Source of the DNA: CAZNPL01 sp964574815
GTDB taxonomy: Bacteria > Planctomycetota > Phycisphaerae > UBA1845
Assembly (NCBI GenBank): GCA_964574815.1
Contig: CAZNPL010000004.1
Coordinates: 62,001-126,000, forward strand
Length of the DNA stretch: 64,000 bases
Reading direction: 5' to 3'
A program made the translations under genes and the position numbers. Positions 27,052-35,090 of the stretch are shown one piece after another; the first letter of the stretch is position 1; every line of letters begins with the position of its first letter. The notes below the pieces were generated by a model, which saw nothing but the letters and a program-made list of their open reading frames with translations, was not told where the DNA came from and did no database searches.

Positions 27052-28089
27052 TCACGACTCTCGCACGCCGCGCAGATGATCGAGATTGAGCACGTCGAAA
27101 CGCGTGCGAACCGATTCGATTCTCTCGCCTCGCTGTTCGACGGCCTCTTCCCCAACGGGGCCGAGCACTCCTCGGGCGAGTCGCAAGTAACGGACGCCAA
27201 AGGGATTGAGACCCATAACGCGGACACAGGTGGCATCGACGGCGACCGCGTTGGTCCCCATGATGAGACAGCCGGCGCGCTTGGGAATCCCCATGATCGG
27301 TCCGTCACCCTCCATGCCGATGATGCCGTCCACGATCGACAGCCGCGACCGCACCGTCGCGTTGATGTCCATGATGGATTGCTCGATCCCCTCATGGTGC
27401 AGCACGTTCTTGGGCCATCCGTACACCAGCCCGGGCATGATCCCGAAGAGGTTCTTCATCGCTGCGGTCACACCGGTCCAGTGATGGGTCTTGAGCTTCG
27501 GCATCGAGACGACCCAGTCCGCGCCGAGCACAGTCTCAGGAATGTGCAGTTCGCGAAGTTGCGTCCAACTGCCCTGGTTCGGTATCGACCTGAAATCATC
27601 ATGGTTCAGGTCCACGAACCTCAGGTCCGCCTCTGCCAGCGCGTCGCCCATGCCGGATTCGTCGAGCACGAGCAAGCTGTCGCGGCGATGGCCCTGCCCC
27701 TCCGCCACGATGACCTCCCGCGCGTCCAGCCTGCGAAAAGCCTCGGCGGCGGCTACGACCACAGCCGGATGCGTATTGATCTGTGGCGCTCCAAGAGCGG
27801 TCTCGACAAGGTTCGGCTTGAGCAGAATCGACTTGCCCCGAACGGCATTGCGGGAGACGCCGAGCGCCGCCAGCCCGTCCAGAATGGTGCGTTCCAGAGG
27901 CACCGCGTAGTCCGTGGCCGTGCCGATAAACGTTGCCGAATGTGTGCCATCGTCGCTCCGCGCGTGGCGGCGCGCCAGAAGCGCCGCCGCGCCGCCGACC
28001 GCCGCCGCCGAACCTGCGCGAAGGAACTGCCGCCGCGACCACGTCGGACCGCCCCGGAATTTATGTCGCGAGTCTGGGGGATCAGACAT
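27052..28089 (-). CDS. DUF362 protein with Tat signal
   Basis: The 345-residue protein has a twin-arginine leader (SRRQFLRAGSAAAVGGAAALL), so it is exported folded. The DUF362 domain follows: KSILLKPNLVETALGAPQIN, VIVAEGQGHRRDS, DWVVSMPKLKTHHWTGVTA, MKNLFGIMPG and VDGIIGMEGDGPIMG. The domain often occurs with iron-sulfur or redox proteins, but its reaction is unknown and no cysteine cluster is present here. The ATG overlaps the stop of the upstream prenyltransferase-repeat gene by 8 bases, so the two are translationally coupled. Confidence 0.87.
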   Translation of the reverse strand: MSDPPDSRHKFRGGPTWSRRQFLRAGSAAAVGGAAALLARRHARSDDGTHSATFIGTATDYAVPLERTILDGLAALGVSRNAVRGKSILLKPNLVETALGAPQINTHPAVVVAAAEAFRRLDAREVIVAEGQGHRRDSLLVLDESGMGDALAEADLRFVDLNHDDFRSIPNQGSWTQLRELHIPETVLGADWVVSMPKLKTHHWTGVTAAMKNLFGIMPGLVYGWPKNVLHHEGIEQSIMDINATVRSRLSIVDGIIGMEGDGPIMGIPKRAGCLIMGTNAVAVDATCVRVMGLNPFGVRYLRLARGVLGPVGEEAVEQRGERIESVRTRFDVLNLDHLRGVRES

Positions 28090-29047
28090 CCGCGGTCCTC
28101 CCAGACGTCGATATCAACGGGCAACGGTCCGCACCGGCTAACAACAACAAGGCGTCATGAAGGCAATCGCTGGAACCACCGGCCGCCCTTTCCGCAGCGC
28201 GCCCGAGCAGGCGGTCCGCTTCGATAGGACGAGCGTCCCACGCCGACAGCCCGATGATGGCCCATGCTAAGCTGATCGGAGCCCGCAGAGAGGGGACTAC
28301 GTGCACAAGGTACGCGACGGCGCGTTGGATGCGATCGTCCAGCGGTTCGCCCTGAAGTGCTGCCAGCGCGATGCCCGTCACGGCAGGAAACGGACGGAGC
28401 CGGCGCCCGATTACGGACGGGTTGCCGTAATTCCAGCCGCCCGTATCCACCACCCGGTCCAATAGCAGACGAACGCCCTCGCGAACCCGCGCGTGTTGAG
28501 CGCGACCCGCGGAACGCAGCGCCAGAACAGCATACGACGTGGGCTCAACCCACGAATGCGTTTCCGGCCCCCACGACCACCCGATCAGATGCGTGTCGTG
28601 TCCAAGATACGGTGGCTTGTTTTCCACCGGAATCCCGGCGGCATCGAGTAACCAGGATACGGCCGAGTCGATAGCGAAGGTGTAATCAGCCTCGCCCTCG
28701 TTGCCTCCGCGCTGCCAGGCCAGAAGAGCCAGGCTTGTCGTCCAGCTCGGTTGGGTCAGTCCAATTGAGACCGGAACGTTACCCTCTGGCCGCTGCATGT
28801 CGGCCAGTCGCCGCAGAGCCTTGACGCATGCGTTACGACCGACCTCGTGCGCCGATAACGCCAGACAGGCCAGAGCGGTCGGCTCCGCGGCGAGTCGGGA
28901 GCCGGCCCGATAACCCCAGCCCCCGCCGGCTGCGGCTCCACGGACCAGACGATCTACGCAAGAACTCGCCCACGACGATGACACGACGGTTGTATCGTCT
29001 GTTTGACCGATGTGGTTTCGGCCATAGCGGCGCCGAAAGAACCCCAC
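28082..29047 (-). CDS. Prenyltransferase/squalene-oxidase-repeat protein
   Basis: A 321-residue protein made of alpha-alpha barrel repeats: GGGWGYRAGSRLAAEPTALA, QRPEGNVPVSIG, WSWGPETHSWVEPTSYAVLA, and GGWNYGNPSVIG with TGIALAALQG. This fold occurs in terpene cyclases and prenyltransferases. The DxDD motif of hopene cyclases is not visible and the length is half that of a cyclase, so it may be a binding protein rather than an enzyme. GTG at 29047 is the probable start. It is coupled to the DUF362 gene. Confidence 0.7.
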   Translation of the reverse strand: MGFFRRRYGRNHIGQTDDTTVVSSSWASSCVDRLVRGAAAGGGWGYRAGSRLAAEPTALACLALSAHEVGRNACVKALRRLADMQRPEGNVPVSIGLTQPSWTTSLALLAWQRGGNEGEADYTFAIDSAVSWLLDAAGIPVENKPPYLGHDTHLIGWSWGPETHSWVEPTSYAVLALRSAGRAQHARVREGVRLLLDRVVDTGGWNYGNPSVIGRRLRPFPAVTGIALAALQGEPLDDRIQRAVAYLVHVVPSLRAPISLAWAIIGLSAWDARPIEADRLLGRAAERAAGGSSDCLHDALLLLAGADRCPLISTSGRTADV

Positions 29048-29173
29048 CCCGGGCTCGGGCGCGCGTTACAGACTGCGCACAGTGCGACAGTCGTGAGTAA
29101 ATGGATACGCTTGGGATGCGGCCGGCGAATCGGGGGCCAGACACCGTATCGCCACTTTATCGGAGTTGTCCGA

Positions 29174-30745
29174 TTATGCCTCTTCCTCCTCCAGCGCGAA
29201 GGCCTCCGGACTCCTGCGCTCGAACGCCTCCTCCTCGGCACGTTGCATCTGTGCGTCAGCCCGTTTCGCCAACACGCGACGTATCGCCAGATTGATGCCG
29301 ACACAGAGCACGATCCCGATCGCCTCGAGATGCAAGACCACCGTGGCGACCAGCGCCGCCGCGATGGCGGCGATCATTGCCGAGATGAACCAGCTCGATA
29401 CGACCCAGATCGCACGGCCCAACTTCAGTGTGGCGTCGCCCCGCTGGAAAATACGGTCCGCCATGCCGGTCGCCACCACCGCCGCAAACGCGACGTAGGT
29501 CGTCGAGACCGGCAAGCCGAGGCTGCTCGCCGTGGCGATTACGCTCGCCGACACGGACATGATGACACAGGCCCGCAATGAATCGTAGTGCATCGTCTTG
29601 CCGCCCACCGTGACGCTCGGCCGGGGCGCCAGCGCCGGAGTCGCGGTCCGGAAGCGCAAGATCGCCCCGGCCAGCCCAAGACACCATCGCGGCGCCCACA
29701 AGGCCACGTGGTCCCCCATGCTGCCCGTCGAGATCTCAGCCTTGGTGACCCGCTGGGCGTTCTGAGTGGCCATGCCCACGACAAGGAGCAGACCGCAGAT
29801 GAGGAGCAACCACCAGGCGATGGGTACCTTCGTCCCGATGTTGAGGTCCTGAGTTTTGATGAGCATATACGCCGACAACCCCGGTGACGCACAATTGGCC
29901 AGGTCGTTCTGTCCGAATGCAAAGGCCATCGCGAGCATGCCCAGGACCGCCAGCACCGGAAACAGGAGCTTGGCGGCCCGTTGCCGGTAGATGACCAGCA
30001 GCAAGTGAATGACGATCGCAAGAAAGCCCCAGAGAAAGAAGAACGCCACGACGCCCGCGACCTGCGCGTCGGGCTGGTCGCCGATCGATCGCAACCACGC
30101 CTTGAATTGCTTGATCCAGACGACGTCCTTCATCCCCTTCAAGAACAGGAAGTAACACAGACCCGCCGCCAGACCGCCGCCGACCCAGCCCCCGTGAAGC
30201 AACATGGTGGTCAATTGCGTGGTGCGATCGCGGATGGCCCCCCGCACGGCACGCTGGATGACAAACGCGGCAATCCCGCTCAAAAAGATCGAGCAGACGA
30301 TCCCGCTGATGACAATCCCCGCTTTGCCCCATTTGACCGTGGCGATGTTGATTGCCATCGCCGCGCCCAGCAGTTCGAAGACCAGGCAGGCCGTCGTGCT
30401 CACCGGCATGCCGAACGCCGAATATGAGTAGAGCAGCACCGTGTCGACGATGTAAACCGAGACGTAAATCGTCAGTGCCGCCTGGAGCGTACCGACGCCG
30501 GTCGGATCGAAAATTCCCTTTCGAGCGGTGTCGATGACATCAGAGCTGAGAACCGCTCCGCCCACGACCGCAACACCCGCCACATACACGGCGACGTTGC
30601 GATTCAGAATTCGAGAGCCGGTCACCGCGTTGACCAGGTTGGCCGCGTCGTTACGCCCCACCTCGATCGTGTCCCAGAGAAGCATCGTCACGGCGATGAC
30701 TAAGGACACACCGAGGAAGGGGGTAAGGGAAGCGAAGTCAATCAT
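29174..30745 (-). CDS. pit: Inorganic phosphate transporter, PiT family
   Basis: The 523-residue polytopic protein carries both PiT signature motifs: GRNDAANLVNAVTGSR near the N-terminus and FGQNDLANCASPGLSAYML in the second half. Around 10-12 hydrophobic segments are visible, with a long cytoplasmic loop and an acidic C-terminal tail. PiT proteins take up phosphate, usually as a metal complex, driven by protons or sodium. The DUF47 gene lies 85 bases upstream, the standard partner arrangement. Confidence 0.93.
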   Translation of the reverse strand: MIDFASLTPFLGVSLVIAVTMLLWDTIEVGRNDAANLVNAVTGSRILNRNVAVYVAGVAVVGGAVLSSDVIDTARKGIFDPTGVGTLQAALTIYVSVYIVDTVLLYSYSAFGMPVSTTACLVFELLGAAMAINIATVKWGKAGIVISGIVCSIFLSGIAAFVIQRAVRGAIRDRTTQLTTMLLHGGWVGGGLAAGLCYFLFLKGMKDVVWIKQFKAWLRSIGDQPDAQVAGVVAFFFLWGFLAIVIHLLLVIYRQRAAKLLFPVLAVLGMLAMAFAFGQNDLANCASPGLSAYMLIKTQDLNIGTKVPIAWWLLLICGLLLVVGMATQNAQRVTKAEISTGSMGDHVALWAPRWCLGLAGAILRFRTATPALAPRPSVTVGGKTMHYDSLRACVIMSVSASVIATASSLGLPVSTTYVAFAAVVATGMADRIFQRGDATLKLGRAIWVVSSWFISAMIAAIAAALVATVVLHLEAIGIVLCVGINLAIRRVLAKRADAQMQRAEEEAFERRSPEAFALEEEEA

Positions 30746-30830
30746 GGCGGTGGTCCGTCGGGGTCTGCGTGTCCACTCGCAAGAGGAAGGTCATCAAACT
30801 CCCCGGCGGTGCCTGGGAGAATTCGCCACG

Positions 30831-31502
30831 TTACGTCGAAAGCATGCGCCGCAACCGGTCGCCGGTTTTCTCGGCAAAATTGGCAAGTTGTCCAAGCTCG
30901 CCGAAAATGCGGAACCAGAGAAACAGGTCAGTAGGTTTCATCTGGTCTTCAATGGCAAATAGGGCCTGCGACAGCTTGTGCTGGAGACGGTCGGCTTCCC
31001 ACTCCGCATGCTCCATTTCACCCACCATCTTCAGCGCATGTTCGGCCTCTTCCCCCACCATGTCGCCCGCTTCAAGCTCCGGCAGGTAATCCGAAATCGA
31101 CCGCGCCCGCCGACATACGTCCACGACCTTGTCCACATATTCGAGCGCGTGAACGACCAAAGGTGAAGGAAGCGACAGTCTCTTCATGGTCAGTAAAGCC
31201 GCTACGTCCTCGACCGAGTCGGCCATGTCGTCCTGACCCTTCAGATAGCCCAGCAGATCGCCTCGGTACACGGGCAGGAAAAACCGCTTCGGAATCGTCT
31301 GACGGATCTCGTCTTTGACCAGATCGGCTTTATGCTCGAGCTTGAACGCCTTCTTGGCGAGCGAATACAGTTCCTCATGTCGCCCGTCGCAGACCGCTTC
31401 GAACATGGGTCTGACGACCTCCACACACTCCATGACGATGTTCATGTGGTGCCGGAGCGGTTCAAAAGGCGACTGCCGGAACAGATCTTTAATCATGGAC
31501 AT
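30831..31502 (-). CDS. DUF47 / PhoU-like Pit accessory protein (TIGR00153)
   Basis: ATG at 31502 (MSMIKDLFRQSPFEPLRHH) follows a GGAGGCGAGG site and gives 223 residues. The protein is all helical with FKLEHKADLVKDEIRQTIPK, RGDLLGYLKGQDDMADSVED and ADRLQHKLSQALFAIED, typical of DUF47 proteins. They resemble PhoU and regulate or assist the adjacent Pit transporter. It is the first gene of the pair. Confidence 0.9.
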   Translation of the reverse strand: MSMIKDLFRQSPFEPLRHHMNIVMECVEVVRPMFEAVCDGRHEELYSLAKKAFKLEHKADLVKDEIRQTIPKRFFLPVYRGDLLGYLKGQDDMADSVEDVAALLTMKRLSLPSPLVVHALEYVDKVVDVCRRARSISDYLPELEAGDMVGEEAEHALKMVGEMEHAEWEADRLQHKLSQALFAIEDQMKPTDLFLWFRIFGELGQLANFAEKTGDRLRRMLST

Positions 31503-31775
31503 TCCTCGACCTCGCCTCCGGTCGAATCGGCCATCGGTCCCTCTGACAACAGGCACGCCGAATTCCGAGCTCGCGATGACCTGTCAGGCCAGACTCTATC
31601 ATCTCCTGATTGCGCCGCTCGTGCAAGTCGCTGGATGTAACGAATAGCTCTGCGGGGTGCGTGACAGCTTGCAACGGTATTCGGCCGTGGGTGTCACGAC
31701 TCGCTCGCCCGGGGCCGCACTTGGGTGCTACGCGTGCTGTGCGCGTTCACCGGCCGCGGCTCATGACAGCAAAGA

Positions 31776-31807
31776 AAACGGGGACCGCCCGCCGGTCGGC
31801 CCCCGTT
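31776..31807 (-). terminator. Terminator downstream of hcp
   Basis: AACGGGG and CCCCGTT close a hairpin (about 31777-31807) with inner GACC/GGTC pairing. On the minus strand it is followed by a T-rich run (CGTTTTCTTTG), giving a standard Rho-independent terminator 70 bases after the hcp stop codon. Confidence 0.75.
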
Positions 31808-31878
31808 GCCTGCTATACCTGAATTGACGCGCTTGACCGCCGACGCGACGCCGGCCTTAGCGCTTCCTTAATAAACCG

Positions 31879-33192
31879 CTACGCTCCCGCACCGGCCAAG
31901 GCACCCTGCAGGTCCGCCATGGGCTCGGTATTCGTCAGCCGAAGATCGTATTTCTCCTGCAGAATCTTGAAGACGTTGGGCGACACGAACGCCGGCGGCG
32001 CAGGTCCGATGCGAATGCCCTTGACGCCCAGGTACAACAGCGTCAGCAGCACGGCCACCGCCTTCTGCTCGAACCAGCTCAGCACGATCGTTAGAGGAAG
32101 GTCATTGACGCCACACCCGAGGGCGTCGGCCAGCTTCACGGCGACCTGGATGGCGCCATAGCTGTCGTTGCACTGCCCCATGTCCAGGATGCGTGGGATC
32201 TCGCCGACGCCATCGAGCGTGATCGTGCCGACGTCCTCGTTTCGAATGCGGTACTTGCCGCACCCCAACGTCAGAATGATCGAATCCGGCGGCGTGTTCG
32301 CGGCATACTGTGCGAAGTAGTTGCGGCCCGGTTCGGCGCCGTCGCATCCGCCGATAACGAAGAAGTGGTTGAGGCGTTTTGCCTTCACCGCGTCCAGGAT
32401 CTTGTCGGCCACGCCTGTCAAGACCGTGTGGTGGAAGCCGATGGTGGACTCGCGCACCTTGTGGTCCGTCAGAGGCTGGCAGCGTTTGGCGCACTCGATG
32501 ACCTCACTGAAGTCGTTCGTTTTGAGTCGCTTGCCGCCCGGCACCGCGGTCACACGCGTCGTGAACAGGCGATCTTTGTAGGCGTCGCGCGGGATCAGGA
32601 CGCAGTTCGTGGTCGCCAGCACCGCGCCGGTGAAGCGGCTGAACTCCGTCCGCTGCTTCTGCCACGCGTCGCCGAAGTGCCCGACCAGATGATCGTATTT
32701 CTTCAGCTCCGGATACATGTGCGCCGGCAGCATCTCCCCGTGCGTGTACACGCTCACGCCCGTCCCCTTCGTCTGCTCCAGCAGATCCTGAAGGTCCACC
32801 AGGTCATGCCCGGTCACCAGGATGCCCGGCCCCGCCTTGGTGCCTTCGTAAACGGTGGTCGGCTCCGGCTGGCCGAATCGCTGCACGTGCCCCTCGTCCA
32901 GCATCTGCATGACCCGAAGATTGTGCTTGCCGCATTCGAGCACCAGCTCGAAGAGACTCTCGAGGTCAAAGTTGACGTTCGTGACGGTCGCAAAAAGGGC
33001 CTCCTCCACGAACGCGTCGACTTCCTCGTCCACCATGCCCAGCCGCCGGGCGTGGTGGGCGTAAGCGCACATGCCCTTCACGCCGTACAGAAGCGTCTCC
33101 TGGAGCGATTGCATGTCCGGATCTTTGCCGCACACGCCCATATCGGTGCATCCCACGCCGTGGGCCACTTGCTCACACTGATTGCAGAACAT
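31879..33192 (-). CDS. hcp: Hybrid cluster protein, short form
   Basis: The 437-residue protein begins MFCNQCEQVAHGVGC with a C-x2-C-x8-C-x5-C cluster motif (C3, C6, C15, C21) that binds the cubane cluster. Later cysteines in TTNCVL, GGCDGAEPG, LGCGKYR and GQCNDSYGA, with HEMLP-like THGEMLPAHMYP, bind the hybrid 4Fe-2S-2O cluster. It is about 110 residues shorter than the common forms and lacks most of the second helical bundle, fitting the short class III type. Hcp reduces nitric oxide or hydroxylamine. AGGAGATC lies just before the ATG; it is 23 bases downstream of the ferredoxin gene. Confidence 0.93.
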   Translation of the reverse strand: MFCNQCEQVAHGVGCTDMGVCGKDPDMQSLQETLLYGVKGMCAYAHHARRLGMVDEEVDAFVEEALFATVTNVNFDLESLFELVLECGKHNLRVMQMLDEGHVQRFGQPEPTTVYEGTKAGPGILVTGHDLVDLQDLLEQTKGTGVSVYTHGEMLPAHMYPELKKYDHLVGHFGDAWQKQRTEFSRFTGAVLATTNCVLIPRDAYKDRLFTTRVTAVPGGKRLKTNDFSEVIECAKRCQPLTDHKVRESTIGFHHTVLTGVADKILDAVKAKRLNHFFVIGGCDGAEPGRNYFAQYAANTPPDSIILTLGCGKYRIRNEDVGTITLDGVGEIPRILDMGQCNDSYGAIQVAVKLADALGCGVNDLPLTIVLSWFEQKAVAVLLTLLYLGVKGIRIGPAPPAFVSPNVFKILQEKYDLRLTNTEPMADLQGALAGAGA

Positions 33193-33215
33193 TCGGATCT
33201 CCTCTCATGGATGCG

Positions 33216-34025
33216 TCACGCGCCTGACGGATGACCGCAGGCGACTGTTCGATCAAAAGTTAATTCACGCTCGGCGATGAGATCGCCGCGCGTCCCGATC
33301 ACAACTTCAGTAATACGCACGTCTACGCCGGCGCGCCGCTGCGCCTCCAGCAATGCCGTCACCAGCCCCACGCAGCACGGAACCTCCATACGCGCCACGA
33401 GGATCTCCTGCAGGTCGTTCAACCGGATCATTGCCGCCAGCTTCTCGACGTACGCTTCCAAATCGTCGAACTTCGGGCAGCCGATAGCGACGGCCCGCCC
33501 ACGCAGCAGCCTCCCCTGAAAGTCGGCGTAGGCGACCGGCACGCAGTCCGCAGCCACGAGTAACCGAGCCCCACGAAGCACCGGTGCGTCCGGCGGCAGC
33601 AGCCTGAGCTGCACGGGCCAGTGGCCAAGTTCGGACCGCCGAGCGGACGCAGCACCTGCCTCTACCGGAGCGTTCGCCGGCCGGGCGAATTGCGCCATTC
33701 GAGCGCCGGGGCAGCCTCCGGCCGGGCCGCCGTGCCCCGACCGCGCCGGTCCCAGTGGCACCTGCGGAAGCGGTTGGCGATCGCCTCTGCCGGTGCCGCC
33801 CGCTGCTACAGCCGCCTCGTCAAACGGCACCGCTTCGCGACGCTCGATGGAGATCGCCCCTTGCGGGCAGTGCCCCAGGCAGGCCCCCATCCCGTCGCAC
33901 AATCGGTCCGAAACGACCCGCGCCTTGCCGTTCACGACGCAGATGGCCCCCTCCTCGCACGCGGGAACGCAAAGCCCGCAACCGTCGCAGAGTTCCTCAT
34001 CAATCCTTACGATTTCGCGTATCAT
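33216..34025 (-). CDS. 4Fe-4S ferredoxin-type protein linked to Hcp
   Basis: The first 60 residues carry two ferredoxin motifs: CDGCGLCVPAC and CDGMGACLGHCPQG. A Pro/Gly/Ala-rich linker (about 70-135) leads to a C-terminal domain with LVAADCVPVAYADF, AIGCPKFDD and VPCCVGLV. Proteins of this layout commonly sit beside hcp and probably feed it electrons. The 269-residue gene is upstream of hcp on the same transcript and divergent from a Crp/Fnr regulator. The second motif has spacing C-x4-C rather than C-x2-C at its first pair. Confidence 0.85.
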   Translation of the reverse strand: MIREIVRIDEELCDGCGLCVPACEEGAICVVNGKARVVSDRLCDGMGACLGHCPQGAISIERREAVPFDEAAVAAGGTGRGDRQPLPQVPLGPARSGHGGPAGGCPGARMAQFARPANAPVEAGAASARRSELGHWPVQLRLLPPDAPVLRGARLLVAADCVPVAYADFQGRLLRGRAVAIGCPKFDDLEAYVEKLAAMIRLNDLQEILVARMEVPCCVGLVTALLEAQRRAGVDVRITEVVIGTRGDLIAERELTFDRTVACGHPSGA

Positions 34026-34119
34026 GCCGTCGCTCGCTCAAAGTGAGTGCCGGTGTCGCCGCCATCACCATCCTGACCCATTGCACGGGTGATCATCGGC
34101 GATCGGGACTGTGAAGGCA

Positions 34120-34133
34120 TTGACCTGGATCAA
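34120..34133. promoter_or_regulatory. Palindromic operator of Fnr/Dnr/HcpR type
   Basis: TTGACCTGGATCAA is a near-perfect dyad centred in the 147-base gap between the divergent ferredoxin-hcp operon and the regulator gene. It matches the FNR consensus (TTGAT-N4-ATCAA) at all but one position and is close to the HcpR operator described in Desulfovibrio (TTGACCnnGGTCAA). It could control both promoters. Confidence 0.7.
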
Positions 34134-34172
34134 TGGTGGAGTTTTTTCGCAACGCGGAGAGGGGAATGGGCC

Positions 34173-34883
34173 ATGCCGGCTGCCGACGCATCCGAAATCA
34201 TCCGTTCCTGCAAGCTCTTTCACGGGCTGACCGACACCTCCCTTGACAAGGTGACCGGGCTCGCCCGAGCCGTTCGTTTCAAGCGCGGGCGGATTATCTT
34301 TCGACAGGGCGATCCATGCCCTGGCATCTACGCGGTGGGCAGCGGAGCGGTACGGGTCTTCAAGATCGCCCCAAGCGGCAAGGAGCACGTGCTGCACTTT
34401 GCTTACCCGGGCACGACATTCGCCGAAGTCGCCGCGATCGGTGATTTCGACTGCCCGGCGTTCGCCGACGCCGCCGAGGATTCCGTCTGTGCCTTGATCC
34501 CGCAGCAGGGATTCCGCCGGCTCGTGGACCGGGATCACGCGTTCTGCATCGAGATGATGACCGGCATGGCGCGCTGGGTCCGCGAACTCGTCGGCCTGCT
34601 GGAAGATGTGGTCCTCCGCGACGCGGCCGCCCGGGTCGCCAGACATCTCCTTCAGTCGGACGAAAGCAAAGGAAAGGCCGTCTTCACGCTTCCCATGCGG
34701 AAGCGCGACCTGGCAAGCCACCTCAACCTGACGAGCGAGACGCTCTCGCGGACCCTGCGGCGATTCGCCGATCATGGCCTCATCGAAGTGGACGGCACGA
34801 AGCTGCGAGTCCTCGATTCGCAGCGACTCCAGGATGTCGCCGACGGCATGGTGCCGCCGGACCGCCCGGAACCCGCACTCTAA
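34173..34883 (+). CDS. Crp/Fnr-family regulator, probable HcpR/Dnr type
   Basis: ATG at 34173, preceded by GGAGAGGGG, gives 236 residues. A cyclic-nucleotide-like sensor domain (about 10-125, KRGRIIFRQGDPCPGIYAVG and GTTFAEVAAIGDFDCPAF) joins a dimerisation helix and a winged helix-turn-helix (MRKRDLASHLNLTSETLSRT, LRRFADHGLIEV). The N-terminal cysteines needed for an FNR iron-sulfur cluster are absent, which points to a heme or other NO-sensing type. Its position opposite ferredoxin-hcp with a shared operator makes it the likely regulator of that operon and of itself. Confidence 0.85.
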   Translation: MPAADASEIIRSCKLFHGLTDTSLDKVTGLARAVRFKRGRIIFRQGDPCPGIYAVGSGAVRVFKIAPSGKEHVLHFAYPGTTFAEVAAIGDFDCPAFADAAEDSVCALIPQQGFRRLVDRDHAFCIEMMTGMARWVRELVGLLEDVVLRDAAARVARHLLQSDESKGKAVFTLPMRKRDLASHLNLTSETLSRTLRRFADHGLIEVDGTKLRVLDSQRLQDVADGMVPPDRPEPAL

Positions 34884-35090
34884 GATCGTGCGTGCGCGTG
34901 CGGGGCCGGAAATCCGCTTGTTTGGCCCCGGGAAGTCGGGTACCCTGGTCGCTAGGATAGGGGGGTCGAAGTATGGGGGACCGCGGCGGGGGGTGCCGCA
35001 CGGGGTTTGCGGATTACACCGCCCGAAACTTAACGGTGGCGAACCCTCCCGGCCGCTATTGGGACCTTCCGACAAGTAGGAACGCGAAGA

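Noticed and set aside
26583..27395. 270-residue form of the LPP20-like gene
   Set aside because: Everything before the GTG at 26933 is shared with the end of the DUF362 gene in another frame and lacks coding character; the GTG has a good ribosome binding site and signal peptide.
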